Source: Alphaproteobacteria bacterium (GTDB lineage Bacteria > Pseudomonadota > Alphaproteobacteria > UBA3830). From it: a DNA stretch of 13,949 nucleotides. The position numbers and the translations under genes were made by a program. The stretch covers positions 1-13,949 of the forward strand of contig BNWE01000031.1 of NCBI GenBank assembly GCA_025998595.1, given 5' to 3'. The notes under the pieces were generated by a model. That model had not been told where the DNA came from and ran no database searches. It saw only the letters and a list, made by a program, of their open reading frames with translations. Positions 6,803 through 13,949 of this stretch are shown here, piece by piece (position 1 is the first letter of the stretch; each line of letters begins with the position of its first letter).

Positions 6803-7255
6803 TTGAATAAAGTCTATATTCTCAAGTTGAATGGGACCAAGGATTCCGAGGATTTAGCCGACATACATGCAGCTTGTTTTCGAGATCACTGGAGCTTCGA
6901 ATGTTTCCGCTCACTTATGGAAAAAACGCAATGCTTCGGATTTATCGCAAATTACGAGCAGCAAGACTGTGGTTTCGTCTTGTGTCAGTACGTTTTTGAG
7001 GAATCGGATCTTCTTCAGATTTGCGTTCTTCCGGAATACAGGAGAAAAGGAATAGGCAAAGCTCTTCTGGAAGAAGCAAAAACATACGCCCAATCCAATG
7101 GAATAGAAAAAATTTTTCTGGAAGTGGCTGTCAATAATTCCTCCGCCATTAAACTCTATGAATCCGCAGGATTTCAAAAACTATTCGAAAGAAAAGGATA
7201 TTACCGCTCTGACGAATCATCAATTGATGCCGCTGTTATGGTATGTCTTTTTTAA
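6803..7255 (+). CDS. rimI: Ribosomal-protein/protein N-terminal alanine acetyltransferase RimI (GNAT family)
   Basis: A cytoplasmic GNAT enzyme that transfers an acetyl group from acetyl-CoA to protein N-termini, classically ribosomal protein S18. With the TTG start the protein has 150 residues, the usual RimI length. The acetyl-CoA loop is LPEYRRKGIGKALL (76-89; the R/Q-x-x-G-x-G/A motif). EVAVNNSSAIKLYESAGF (107-124) carries the family's conserved glutamate (E107) and tyrosine (Y119), and the end, ERKGYYRSDE...AAVMV, is typical RimI. In many bacteria rimI sits beside tsaB; here it stands alone, facing the convergent rdgB with an 11-nt gap between the stop codons. Other GNAT enzymes are possible, but the C-terminal match favours RimI. 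Confidence 0.85.
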   Translation: MNKVYILKLNGTKDSEDLADIHAACFRDHWSFECFRSLMEKTQCFGFIANYEQQDCGFVLCQYVFEESDLLQICVLPEYRRKGIGKALLEEAKTYAQSNGIEKIFLEVAVNNSSAIKLYESAGFQKLFERKGYYRSDESSIDAAVMVCLF

Positions 7256-7266
7256 CGCAAATATAT

Positions 7267-7929
7267 CTATTCTGCTATGCCATTTAATTTACGCACTAAA
7301 TTTTGTACAGCGGTGACTCTGTGCTTGAAAAAACTCTCATCATCTGGTCCTGCCTGAGCGCATGTAATATCTTTACCGTTTGGTCTAAAGTAGTTTTTAT
7401 ATCCCAATCCATCCAGTGCTGCGCCATCAGGTATTCCGGGATATACGAACGTTCCATGCATTTCTCCCTTCGATACAAGCTCTATTCCATCAGCAACAAA
7501 TGCAATGGCGGTGGAAAATAGAGCACTCCTATCCTCTATATCATCGAGTTTATCGCTTATGATTTTAGCTGCCATATTAAAATTACGCTTTCCAGATGGC
7601 CCTGCAAGTCGACCGCAGTGTATGCCGGGAAATCCTCCGAGTGCATTGACAAAAAATCCAGTGTCGTCTGCCAATGAAGGAAGGCCGGTCTGTTGATAAC
7701 AATGTCTGGCTTTTAGAAGAGCATTTTCTTCAAGAGTGTCTCCATTTTCCTCTATGTCTCCCAGATTTACATCGATGCCAGAAAGAACCTCGATATTCCG
7801 AAAGAAATCCATGTTTTTGATCTCAATGATTTTTCCGCGATTGGTGCTAGCAATTACGACCTTACTAATTTTGTGCAACTTTCCCTCAGTCGTGGTTATT
7901 GCCTCATTGTGAAGTGACGGGCTATCCAT
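7267..7929 (-). CDS. rdgB: XTP/dITP pyrophosphatase (RdgB/Ham1 family) with altered base-pocket motif
   Basis: The family hydrolyses dITP, XTP and similar nucleotides to the monophosphate and pyrophosphate, keeping deaminated purines out of DNA and RNA. The protein has 220 residues including a 20-residue N-terminal extension. Substrate and metal motifs are present: ASTNRGK (27-33), TLEENALLKA (65-74), SLADDTGF (85-92) with the catalytic aspartates, and GGFPGIHCGRLAG (98-110). The C-terminal base-recognition motifs differ. The usual G-F-G-Y-D-P-x-F is GLGYKNYF (174-181), and the usual K-x-x-I-S-H-R is ESFFKHR (198-204), so aspartate, proline, lysine and serine are replaced while His-Arg remains. 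Altered specificity or reduced activity is possible. The ATG at 7929 has AAGGAA seven bases upstream and a near-consensus promoter behind it. Confidence 0.92.
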   Translation of the reverse strand: MDSPSLHNEAITTTEGKLHKISKVVIASTNRGKIIEIKNMDFFRNIEVLSGIDVNLGDIEENGDTLEENALLKARHCYQQTGLPSLADDTGFFVNALGGFPGIHCGRLAGPSGKRNFNMAAKIISDKLDDIEDRSALFSTAIAFVADGIELVSKGEMHGTFVYPGIPDGAALDGLGYKNYFRPNGKDITCAQAGPDDESFFKHRVTAVQNLVRKLNGIAE

Positions 7930-7960
7930 ACATTCGTTCCTTTTTTACTGTCTGGACTAA

Positions 7961-7989
7961 ATTATACCAATTTTCGAAGATTGTTGCAA
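7961..7989 (-). promoter_or_regulatory. Sigma-70-type promoter of rdgB
   Basis: On the minus strand TTGCAA (7989-7984), a 17-base spacer and a perfect TATAAT (7966-7961) are present, and TGG just before the -10 makes it an extended -10 promoter. RNA would start near 7954, leaving a leader of about 25 nt with the ribosome site. This is the clearest promoter in the window. Confidence 0.7.
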
Positions 7990-8088
7990 CATTGTTCTTA
8001 TCTATTTCGGAATGTTTTTGCTTACAGGCTTAACAGAAAACGCTAAGATCGCAAACATTTTCCTCTATTATTTATGTATTTATTGGTT

Positions 8089-8119
8089 TACAATCATGTG
8101 TTTTTCGTTATTTTGGAGG
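8089..8119 (+). promoter_or_regulatory. Candidate -10 box and Shine-Dalgarno site of the APC transporter gene
   Basis: TACAAT (8089-8094) is a good -10 box with only a weak -35. GGAGG (8115-8119) lies five bases before GTG 8125. RNA starting near 8101 would exclude the ATG at 8074, which has no ribosome site, so the GTG is the likely start. Confidence 0.45.
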
Positions 8120-8124
8120 ATGCT

Positions 8125-9411
8125 GTGCCTAGAAAAATGGGATTTGGTACTGTTTTAGCAATAGTATTTGGAAGTCAGATAGGGTCAGGTATATTTATGC
8201 TTCCTGCCAATCTGGCTCCTTATGGAATGTTCGGAATATACGGATGGATTTTCGCCGGACTTGGAGCAATATTGCTCGCTCTGGTATTTGCGGACTTGTG
8301 CTCGAGATATCCACGTGTTGGTGGTCCACACGTATACGTAAAAGAAGTGTTCGGTAAGTATCCGAGTTTTTTTACCGGATGGGGCTATTGGCTTGTGTCG
8401 TGGATAAGCAGTACGGTTTTGGTTATAACCATCGTGGCATATCTGACTACGATTCTGGGAGACATATCCAAGACAACGGCATTAATGATGGAGATCCTTG
8501 TGCTGATGTCACTCACCGCTGTCAATTGCAAGGGCGTAGAATCTGCCGGAAGACTTGAGTCCGTACTTGTGTTTTTCAAATTTATTCCGTTTGTGATTGT
8601 GCCAATTGTGGCATTCTGTCATTTTAATTCTTCCAATATAGTAATGGCGGATCGATTTGTCGGTCTTTCGGACTTTAAATTGGCGCTTTCTATGATTCCC
8701 ATATGTTTCTGGGGATTTATAGGAGTGGAGTGCGCAACGACTCCAGCAGATTCCGTGACGAATCCATCAAAAACCATTCCAATGGCGATTATTTTAGGAA
8801 CCTGCGGTGTGGCTGCGGTTTATGTTATGAATAGCGCTGCTATCATGGGAGTAGTGCCAAGTGGTGTGCTGGAAATGAGCAAGGCTCCATTTGTCGATGC
8901 TCTTAGTGCCGTGGTTGGTGGGGATTCTTCCTTCTGGCTCACAATATTGTCACTGGCAACGGCCATCATATGTATAGGGACGCTAAATGCTTGGATCCTC
9001 ACGTCCGCCCAGGTATCTCTTGGACTTGCAGAAGATAAACTATTGCCAAGATTTTTTGCGAAGAAAAATCGCGCAGGGTCTCCATATGTGAGTATACTGA
9101 TAAGTTTCTTTGGAACATTGCCAATACTCATACTCACCAAGTACGATAATAGCATAGGCGAACAAATAGCATTGATAATTGACATCTCGGTCAAAGTTTT
9201 CGTAGTAGTTTATTTGGTTTGCTGCTTGGCTTTTATGAAATTTTCCATTTGTGAACGCAAAATCGGAAGAAGTATTATCGGTATAGGCGCCATTGCCTTT
9301 TGCCTGCTTCTGCTTCATGACTCGGATCTCAAGTCAGTATTTATTGTTGTTTTGTTCTTCCTCAGTGGAGTTTTCATGCTTCCGCTGATGCCGTCCCTAA
9401 AAAAGAAGTGA
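8125..9411 (+). CDS. APC-superfamily amino acid transporter, AdiC/PotE-like antiporter
   Basis: An inner-membrane carrier of about 12 helices related to the arginine/agmatine and putrescine/ornithine exchangers; the actual substrate cannot be read from the sequence. From the GTG start it has 428 residues. Helix 1 carries GSQIGSGIFMLPANLAPYG (16-34), matching the substrate-binding G-S-G loop of AdiC. Y88 in GWGYWLVSW, W196 and E202 in FWGFIGVE, and a tryptophan in NAWILTSAQ match the AdiC gating and binding residues Y93, W202, E208 and W293. The AdiC asparagine at 101 is serine here. The gene lies alone between the divergent rdgB and hppA. In a host-dependent bacterium it would suit uptake or exchange of host amino acids, but that is inference. 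Confidence 0.87.
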   Translation: MPRKMGFGTVLAIVFGSQIGSGIFMLPANLAPYGMFGIYGWIFAGLGAILLALVFADLCSRYPRVGGPHVYVKEVFGKYPSFFTGWGYWLVSWISSTVLVITIVAYLTTILGDISKTTALMMEILVLMSLTAVNCKGVESAGRLESVLVFFKFIPFVIVPIVAFCHFNSSNIVMADRFVGLSDFKLALSMIPICFWGFIGVECATTPADSVTNPSKTIPMAIILGTCGVAAVYVMNSAAIMGVVPSGVLEMSKAPFVDALSAVVGGDSSFWLTILSLATAIICIGTLNAWILTSAQVSLGLAEDKLLPRFFAKKNRAGSPYVSILISFFGTLPILILTKYDNSIGEQIALIIDISVKVFVVVYLVCCLAFMKFSICERKIGRSIIGIGAIAFCLLLLHDSDLKSVFIVVLFFLSGVFMLPLMPSLKKK

Positions 9412-9420
9412 TTGCGTGCC

Positions 9421-9530
9421 GCATTGGTGTTTTCTGCTTCGCCTTTCTTCTGAAATGTATGCCACTGCCATCTTCGGTGCCTAAGCGGCTTCGGCAATAG
9501 AAAACGCATATGCTGCATGCACCGCAGCAT
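9421..9530 (+). other. Inverted repeats between transporter gene and hppA
   Basis: GCATTGGTGTTTTCT (9421-9435) pairs imperfectly with AGAAAACGCATATGC (9499-9513). A separate 7-bp stem, ATGCTGC/GCAGCAT (9510-9516 and 9524-9530, 7-nt loop), overlaps its right arm, so the two foldings exclude each other. This may be a terminator for the transporter gene, but there is no T-run. A GCATT-GGTGTTT sequence also recurs at 9537, near the hppA promoter. Confidence 0.35.
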
Positions 9531-9541
9531 CACGCTGGCAT

Positions 9542-9570
9542 TTGGTGTTTCCGTCTATTTATGAGATAAT
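9542..9570 (+). promoter_or_regulatory. Candidate extended -10 promoter of hppA
   Basis: TTGGTG (9542-9547), a 17-base spacer and GATAAT (9565-9570) preceded by TGA give a reasonable sigma-70 promoter. RNA would start near 9577, just past the ATG at 9576, which supports ATG 9606 as the start of hppA. Confidence 0.5.
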
Positions 9571-9605
9571 GGAGAATGGTTTTTATTTGTTTGGAGACTT
9601 TTTGT

Positions 9606-11705
9606 ATGTACTGGGAATCAATAATTATTTTATCGGGCATTCTTGCTCTGGTATACGGGGCCGTCAACGCAATATCTATGCTTAAACTAAGCAGCGGCAA
9701 CGCAAAAATGAAGGAAATCGCCGCGGCCATTCAGGAGGGGGCGTCGGCGTATTTAAACAGGCAGTATACAACAATTGCGATTGTCGGAGTAATAATGACA
9801 GTAATTGTTGCGACTTGTATCGGATACTATCAGGCCATTGGATTCGTAGCTGGATCCGTATTATCTGGAATTGCCGGCTATGTCGGCATGAATATATCCG
9901 TAAGAGCCAATGTTCGCACAACCGAAGCTGCTAAAAAAGGCATAAATCATGCTTTGGCGGTGGCCTATAACTCCGGCGCCATCACTGGATTTCTCGTTGT
10001 TGGGCTTGGATTGCTTGGAATATCCATATACTTCTTTTATCTTCAATTTGTTATTGATGACGTAAGATTGTTGTCCGAATCGCTGATAGCCATGAGTTTC
10101 GGAGCGTCCCTCATATCGATATTCGCTCGTTTAGGAGGCGGAATCTTTACCAAAGGCGCCGACGTCGGCGCAGATTTGGTGGGAAAGGTGGAGGCGGGAA
10201 TTCCTGAAGACGATCCCCGAAATCCAGCTGTTATTGCGGACAATGTTGGAGATAACGTCGGAGATTGCGCCGGAATGGCAGCGGATCTCTTCGAAACCTA
10301 CGTCGTTACCATTGCCGCCACAATCGTTCTGGCAAGTCTATTTTTTAAGGGGGAAGCTCAGAAAACGTTGATGCTCTATCCTCTCATTATCTCAGGTGTT
10401 TGCATTATTGGATCGATATTCGGAACTTTCTTCGTAAAATTGGGAAAGAAAGAAAACGTTATGCATGCGCTCTATAAGGGATTGCTTGCGGCGGTTGCGA
10501 TATCGCTGGTGTTTATGTTCTTTGCCACCTGGCAGGTACTGGGTTTTGATACCGTATTTCAGGTCGTATCCGGAGGCAGTGGCTCGTTCAGCGGATGCAA
10601 CATAATGTCGTGTACCGTAGTTGGATTGGTTGTTACCATACTCTTGGTTGCAATTACCGAGTACTACACGTCCTATTCCTATAGACCTGTCATAAGCATC
10701 GCAAAAGCGTCGGAAACCGGACATGGAACCAACGTCATACAGGGGCTTGCCATATCGATGGAAGCAACGGCAATTCCGGTCATAATAATTTGCGCAGGTA
10801 TTTTGGTCGCCTATATGCAGGCTGGATTGTATGGCATCGCCATTTCAGCTACGTCCATGCTCGCTCTGGCCGGCATAATCATTACATTGGATGCCTACGG
10901 TCCAGTTACGGATAACGCCGGTGGAATCGCAGAAATGGCTGGATTGCCGGAGGAAGTTCGAAAAGTTACCGACAAGCTAGATGCCGTTGGAAATACCACC
11001 AAAGCCGTCACAAAGGGATATGCCATAGGCTCAGCGGGACTTGCATCTCTGGTGCTCTTTTCCGCCTATACGCAGGACATCGCCCATTATTTTCCAACGC
11101 TCAATATAGATTTTTCGCTGAGTGATCCATATGTGGTTATCGGACTCTTCATTGGCGGATTGCTTCCGTACTTGTTCGGAGCTTGCAGTATGATGGCGGT
11201 CGGAAGGGCAGGGGCGGCCATTGTTGTTGAAGTTCGTCGCCAATTCGCCACCATCAAGGGAATTATGGAAGGAAAAGCAAAGCCTGACTATAAGGCGGCA
11301 GTCGATATGCTGACGAAATCGGCCATTAAAGAGATGATTCTTCCGTCGTTTCTGCCGGTTCTCGCTCCGGTGGTTCTATATTTTGTCATTGGATACTTTG
11401 GCGGGAACAAAGCTGGCCTCACCAGCGTGGGAGCTATGCTGTTTGGAACCATTCTGACCGGTATATTCCTCGCCATATCAATGACTTCCGGTGGAGGAGC
11501 CTGGGATAACGCCAAGAAATACATCGAAAACGGAAACTTCGGTGGAAAAGGATCCGAAGCCCATAAAGCGGCAGTTACCGGTGACACCGTGGGAGATCCA
11601 TACAAAGACACCGCAGGACCTGCCATTAACCCGATGATCAAGATTGCCAACATAGTAGCCATTTTGCTTCTGGCTGGCTTGGCTAAAATAATACTTGTTC
11701 CATAA
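9606..11705 (+). CDS. hppA: K+-insensitive membrane proton-translocating pyrophosphatase (H+-PPase)
   Basis: An inner-membrane pump that couples pyrophosphate hydrolysis to proton export. From ATG 9606 it has 699 residues and about 16 helices. Catalytic acidic loops are intact: [20 protein letters not shown] from residue 186, followed by [20 protein letters not shown], and near the C-terminus [24 protein letters not shown] (462-467) has lysine at the position (K466) that separates K+-independent enzymes from K+-dependent ones, which have alanine. The ATG at 9576 has a ribosome site only one base away and lies at the predicted RNA start, while ATG 9606 has GGAG nine bases upstream and begins where family members begin. 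It recovers energy from biosynthetic pyrophosphate and could supplement a complex I with weak pumping capacity. Confidence 0.98.
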   Translation: MYWESIIILSGILALVYGAVNAISMLKLSSGNAKMKEIAAAIQEGASAYLNRQYTTIAIVGVIMTVIVATCIGYYQAIGFVAGSVLSGIAGYVGMNISVRANVRTTEAAKKGINHALAVAYNSGAITGFLVVGLGLLGISIYFFYLQFVIDDVRLLSESLIAMSFGASLISIFARLGGGIFTKGADVGADLVGKVEAGIPEDDPRNPAVIADNVGDNVGDCAGMAADLFETYVVTIAATIVLASLFFKGEAQKTLMLYPLIISGVCIIGSIFGTFFVKLGKKENVMHALYKGLLAAVAISLVFMFFATWQVLGFDTVFQVVSGGSGSFSGCNIMSCTVVGLVVTILLVAITEYYTSYSYRPVISIAKASETGHGTNVIQGLAISMEATAIPVIIICAGILVAYMQAGLYGIAISATSMLALAGIIITLDAYGPVTDNAGGIAEMAGLPEEVRKVTDKLDAVGNTTKAVTKGYAIGSAGLASLVLFSAYTQDIAHYFPTLNIDFSLSDPYVVIGLFIGGLLPYLFGACSMMAVGRAGAAIVVEVRRQFATIKGIMEGKAKPDYKAAVDMLTKSAIKEMILPSFLPVLAPVVLYFVIGYFGGNKAGLTSVGAMLFGTILTGIFLAISMTSGGGAWDNAKKYIENGNFGGKGSEAHKAAVTGDTVGDPYKDTAGPAINPMIKIANIVAILLLAGLAKIILVP

Positions 11706-11713
11706 TTCACTCA

Positions 11714-11751
11714 AACCATCTGGAAATGCTTAATTGTGTTTCCGGGTGGTT
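11714..11751 (+). terminator. Hairpin downstream of hppA
   Basis: Positions 11714-11726 and 11739-11751 pair over 13 bases (two G-U pairs) around a 12-nt loop, starting 9 nt after the hppA stop. No U-tract follows (TGGTCCGAG), so it may end transcription weakly or protect the 3' end of the mRNA. Confidence 0.5.
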
Positions 11752-11760
11752 GGTCCGAGT

Positions 11761-11818
11761 TTGACTGGCATTAATGCTATCGCGACTAGCTTAATTATAT
11801 GCTGACTGCAATTGCAGT
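11761..11818 (+). repeat. Copy B of the dispersed repeat with ACTGCAATTGCAGT palindrome
   Basis: GGCATTAATGCTATCGC at 11767-11783 is identical to 4697-4713. It is followed by a TTAATTATATGC stretch and the perfect 14-bp palindrome ACTGCAATTGCAGT (11805-11818), which corresponds in position to AGCAATTGCT at 4771 downstream of copy A. The order of parts suggests two diverged copies of one element of roughly 60-90 bases. The rest of the gap to the HIT gene holds no further gene. Confidence 0.55.
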
Positions 11819-11935
11819 GTTTAGACTGAATCAAAAAACGATACCACACTGGCGTTTTCTTAAATAGCGCAAGTGCTGACGTTGGGCTCCATTTGAAAAA
11901 AAGTGCATTCTCAATTTGATTTGGCGTATTCTGTT

Positions 11936-11964
11936 GGAGAGTTCAATTATGTCTTTATAAGGGA
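11936..11964 (+). promoter_or_regulatory. Three-codon leader ORF overlapping the HIT gene ribosome site
   Basis: GGAGAG (11936-11941) lies seven bases before ATG TCT TTA TAA (11949-11960). The stop codon runs into AAGGGA (11959-11964), the ribosome site of the HIT gene, five bases before its ATG at 11970. Translation of this tiny ORF could place ribosomes on the second site or block it. It could also be chance. Confidence 0.35.
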
Positions 11965-11969
11965 TTTTT

Positions 11970-12377
11970 ATGATGGAAGATTTTATACTGTTGGACGTTT
12001 TTAAACGCAAACAACTAATAACCGAATTGCCGCTTTGCAGCGTGATTATGGAGGATAAGGAGTTCCCGTGGATTCTACTGATTCCCCGTAGAGCAAATAT
12101 TCGCCAGATGAATCAACTTAATGAAAAAGATCGAGTTCAGCTGATGGACGAAATAACAATAGCTTCCAATATAATGGAGAAATTATTTCCAGCGGACATA
12201 TTGAACGTAGCAGCCATTGGGAATAAGACTCCGCAGTTGCACATACACATAATCTGCCGTCACCAAGACGATTTTTTGTGGCCAGAAGTTGTATGGGGAA
12301 GAGAAATGAAAAAACTTACGGATAAAGAGCAATTGGTACGCGCAGATTTAATTAGAGCCGGCTTTGGTGCGCATTGA
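11970..12377 (+). CDS. HIT-family nucleotide hydrolase (diadenosine polyphosphate hydrolase-like)
   Basis: A small cytoplasmic histidine-triad protein; relatives hydrolyse dinucleoside polyphosphates or nucleoside phosphoramidates. The 135 residues include IPRRANIRQMNQL (38-50), typical of this proteobacterial HIT group, and QLHIHIICRH (89-98). Its H91-x-H93 pair forms the catalytic core, while the position of the third histidine of the classic H-x-H-x-H triad is isoleucine, with another histidine at 98. The end, DDFLWPEVVWG, matches the D-P-A-W-P-G-P-V-W-G signature of the same group. The start is set by AAGGGA five bases before ATG 11970; a second ATG follows at once. It stands alone between hppA and carD. 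The exact substrate is unknown. Confidence 0.9.
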   Translation: MMEDFILLDVFKRKQLITELPLCSVIMEDKEFPWILLIPRRANIRQMNQLNEKDRVQLMDEITIASNIMEKLFPADILNVAAIGNKTPQLHIHIICRHQDDFLWPEVVWGREMKKLTDKEQLVRADLIRAGFGAH

Positions 12378-12505
12378 ACTTGTGTTTACTAAAATTCACC
12401 CCATTGTGAGGCAGAAAATGCGCGTGCTGCAACCACTTCAGATATTTTGCTCATTCCATTTTGATTTTGCAAACAAACTTACACCTTTTAAATTAATAAA
12501 AAAAG

Positions 12506-12535
12506 TGTTACTATAGCAGATAATAAGTTTTGGAG
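12506..12535 (+). promoter_or_regulatory. Candidate extended -10 promoter and ribosome site of carD
   Basis: TGT-TACTAT (12506-12514) is an extended -10 box behind an A-rich stretch, with no clear -35. RNA from about 12521 would carry GGAG (12532-12535), six bases before ATG 12542. The in-frame TTG at 12530 has no ribosome site. The roughly 150-nt gap upstream shows nothing else. Confidence 0.45.
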
Positions 12536-12541
12536 AAAGAG

Positions 12542-13033
12542 ATGGAATGCGAAGAGTTCGAAGAGGGACAGTTTGTTGTATATCCCGCACATGGTGTTGG
12601 CGTCATAAAAGGGATAGAAACGCAAAATATTTCCGGTTCGGAGTTGAAAGTCATGATCATTTCCTTCGATAAGGACAAGATGGTGGTGCGTCTTCCCATG
12701 AACAAGTATACAGCCAAGAAGGTTCGTAGATTATGCACACAGGAGGAAATGAAGGCGGCGATCGATTGTCTGCGTGCTCCTACAAAATCCAAAAAAACGA
12801 TGTGGAGTCGGCGTGCTCAGGAATACGAATCAAAGATTAATTCAGGCGATCCAGTTTCCATAGCGCAGGTGGTGAGAGATTTGCATAGATCTGCTTCCCA
12901 ACCAGAGCATTCCTACAGCGAGCGTCAGATATATCAGGAAGCCATTTGTCGGCTAATGAAAGAGTATGCAGCAGTGGAGAAAATTGACGAAAGCCAAGCC
13001 ATGAAAAACATAGAGAAAGTTCTAGCTGCCTAA
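12542..13033 (+). CDS. carD: CarD/CdnL-family transcriptional regulator
   Basis: A cytoplasmic protein that binds the RNA polymerase beta subunit and stabilises open promoter complexes, mainly at rRNA and housekeeping promoters. It has 163 residues from ATG 12542, the usual length in alphaproteobacteria. The N-terminal RNA-polymerase-interacting domain contains GQFVVYPAHGVGVIKGIE (9-26) and SFDKDKMVVRLP. The C-terminal helical DNA-binding domain contains TMWSRRAQEYESKINSGD (about 86-103, with the conserved tryptophan) and VVRDLHRSASQPEHSYSERQ, both near-invariant in alphaproteobacterial members. The stop overlaps the next start (TAATG), so the MFS gene is translationally coupled to it, an unusual partner for a general transcription factor. 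Confidence 0.95.
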   Translation: MECEEFEEGQFVVYPAHGVGVIKGIETQNISGSELKVMIISFDKDKMVVRLPMNKYTAKKVRRLCTQEEMKAAIDCLRAPTKSKKTMWSRRAQEYESKINSGDPVSIAQVVRDLHRSASQPEHSYSERQIYQEAICRLMKEYAAVEKIDESQAMKNIEKVLAA

Positions 13034-13911
13034 TGGCCTTTTCCCTTCTTCGCGGTGGAATACAAAAACGAATTCTGCCGGTGGCATTCTATGGGTTTCT
13101 ACTGAGTGTTTCCACCCAGATGCTGTATTCGCATCTGGTCTTGTTTCTGAAGTTCAATCTTAATGCAACTGAATCCCAAATAGGATGGCTCGATGGATTC
13201 GTCGAGTTTCTGTCGTATCTGATCCGGATATTTTCGGGGATGGTCAGTGATTGCATATGCAATAGAAAACTTTTTCTAATGATTGGGTGCGCCATTGCTT
13301 GCCTCATAAAGCCTGTTTTTGCGTTTGCGAGTTCCATTGCTGGAGTTTTGGTCGCGGAAATATTAGAACGCATAGGAACCGGTATTCAGGCAAGTCCGCG
13401 GGACGCACTTCTGGCGGATCTGAGTGATAAAAATAGACTGGGAGAATCGTTTGGATTTGCAAAATCAATGAAGACAATGGGAGCTCTTGTGGGATCGCCA
13501 ATTGCTCTGGCCATCATGTATTTCTCCAATGGAAATTACGCTCTCCTTTTTTCTTTGGCTTCGATTCCAGCATTAATTGCTTTCTTCTTCGTGCTTGCAA
13601 TGGTTGCACCACATGCGTTTTCTCCTACTAAAGCAGTTTCAGCATCGAAAGTAGAGCTCGCATACCATTCGGAAAGTAGTGAAGCAGAAAACGGGTTCGG
13701 CATCACGCTGGTGGTGATGGTGTTTGCATTTCTCTGTGAATTGGGGCATTTCGGAGAGGCACTCATGACTCTGGGGGCCAGCAGGATCGTTTCTCCTTCG
13801 TTTGCCGGCATAACCTCTGCATTTATGGGAATTGGCCAGATAATCTTCTCGTATCCAATTGGTGTGCTATCGGATAGATACGGAAAACTCTTTCTAATAA
13901 AAATCGCTTGA
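13033..13911 (+). CDS. MFS transporter, ends early (N-terminal two thirds only)
   Basis: An inner-membrane major facilitator permease of unknown substrate. The N-terminal half is well formed: about six helices, with the SGMVSDCICNRK loop (73-84) at the position of the G-x-L-x-D-R-x-G-R motif, and ERIGTGIQASPRDALLADLS (116-135), characteristic of one MFS efflux subgroup. The second half begins near 225 and reaches GVLSDRYGK (277-285), the repeated loop motif after TM8, then stops at 292, whereas the family has about 400 residues and four more helices. No other frame in the remaining 38 bases resembles TM9. A 6-bp stem (GTGTTG/CAACAC, 13920-13937) follows the stop. It is either a truncated gene or one broken by an indel whose remainder lies outside the window. 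The start overlaps the carD stop by one base. Confidence 0.8.
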   Translation: MAFSLLRGGIQKRILPVAFYGFLLSVSTQMLYSHLVLFLKFNLNATESQIGWLDGFVEFLSYLIRIFSGMVSDCICNRKLFLMIGCAIACLIKPVFAFASSIAGVLVAEILERIGTGIQASPRDALLADLSDKNRLGESFGFAKSMKTMGALVGSPIALAIMYFSNGNYALLFSLASIPALIAFFFVLAMVAPHAFSPTKAVSASKVELAYHSESSEAENGFGITLVVMVFAFLCELGHFGEALMTLGASRIVSPSFAGITSAFMGIGQIIFSYPIGVLSDRYGKLFLIKIA

Positions 13912-13949
13912 ATTGAGGCGTGTTGTCCGCTCAACACCGCAACTAAAAT

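Noticed and set aside
8074..8124. ATG 8074 as the start of the APC transporter
   Set aside because: It has no ribosome site and probably lies upstream of the RNA start, whereas GTG 8125 has GGAGG at ideal spacing and fits the family N-terminus.
9576..9605. ATG 9576 as the start of hppA
   Set aside because: GGAG is only one base away and the codon lies at the predicted RNA start; ATG 9606 has a better site and fits the family N-terminus.
11288..11710. Antisense 140-codon ORF opposite the hppA 3' end
   Set aside because: It mirrors conserved hppA codons and has no independent support.
13909..13949. TGA read as tryptophan at the end of the MFS gene
   Set aside because: TGA ends nuoM, birA, rnj, the APC transporter and HIT genes at expected lengths, so recoding is not supported, and the following residues do not resemble TM9.

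Overview
The window comes from an alphaproteobacterium, probably a host-associated or intracellular one (Rickettsiales/Holosporales-like; this placement is inference). The basis is the gene order nuoM-nuoN-birA-rnj, which is an alphaproteobacterial arrangement, together with an alphaproteobacterial-type CarD, an AT-rich composition, a K+-independent proton-pumping pyrophosphatase, and membrane proteins that are strongly diverged from their families. TGA is used as an ordinary stop, so the code is standard. No rRNA, tRNA or CRISPR array is visible.

Layout. Positions 2-4670 hold a tight plus-strand operon: the 3' part of nuoM, then nuoN, birA and the RNase J gene, joined by overlaps or a 4-nt gap. 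Positions 4671-5024 are a non-coding island between convergent genes, with a 211-bp MITE-like inverted-repeat element that encloses a REP-like palindrome, followed by two more palindromes. Positions 5025-6475 (minus strand) encode an apparently exported YmdB/TIGR00282-type metallophosphoesterase with inserted and C-terminal low-complexity segments. Its well-supported ATG is out of frame with the body by one base at an A7 tract. Then come rimI (plus) and rdgB (minus), convergent; an AdiC-like APC amino-acid transporter; hppA; a small HIT hydrolase; and a translationally coupled carD plus MFS pair. The MFS gene ends after about eight of the expected twelve helices, near the window edge.

How the genes fit together. 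nuoM/nuoN and hppA are proton-translocating machines of the inner membrane. The NuoM part seen here has lost the membrane lysines and histidines of the proton path, while NuoN keeps most of its own and HppA is intact. BirA biotinylates carboxylases, RNase J turns over RNA, RdgB removes non-canonical purine nucleotides, RimI acetylates protein N-termini, and CarD acts on RNA polymerase at promoters. The APC and MFS proteins handle small-molecule exchange.

Most notable are the exported phosphodiesterase with its frameshifted signal peptide, the degenerate NuoM, the nested inverted-repeat element, and a 17-bp sequence repeated about 7 kb apart next to palindromes. Several start codons were set by Shine-Dalgarno position: TTG for rimI, GTG for the APC transporter, and internal ATGs for hppA and carD. 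These agree with recognisable promoters, most of them of the extended -10 (TGN) type.
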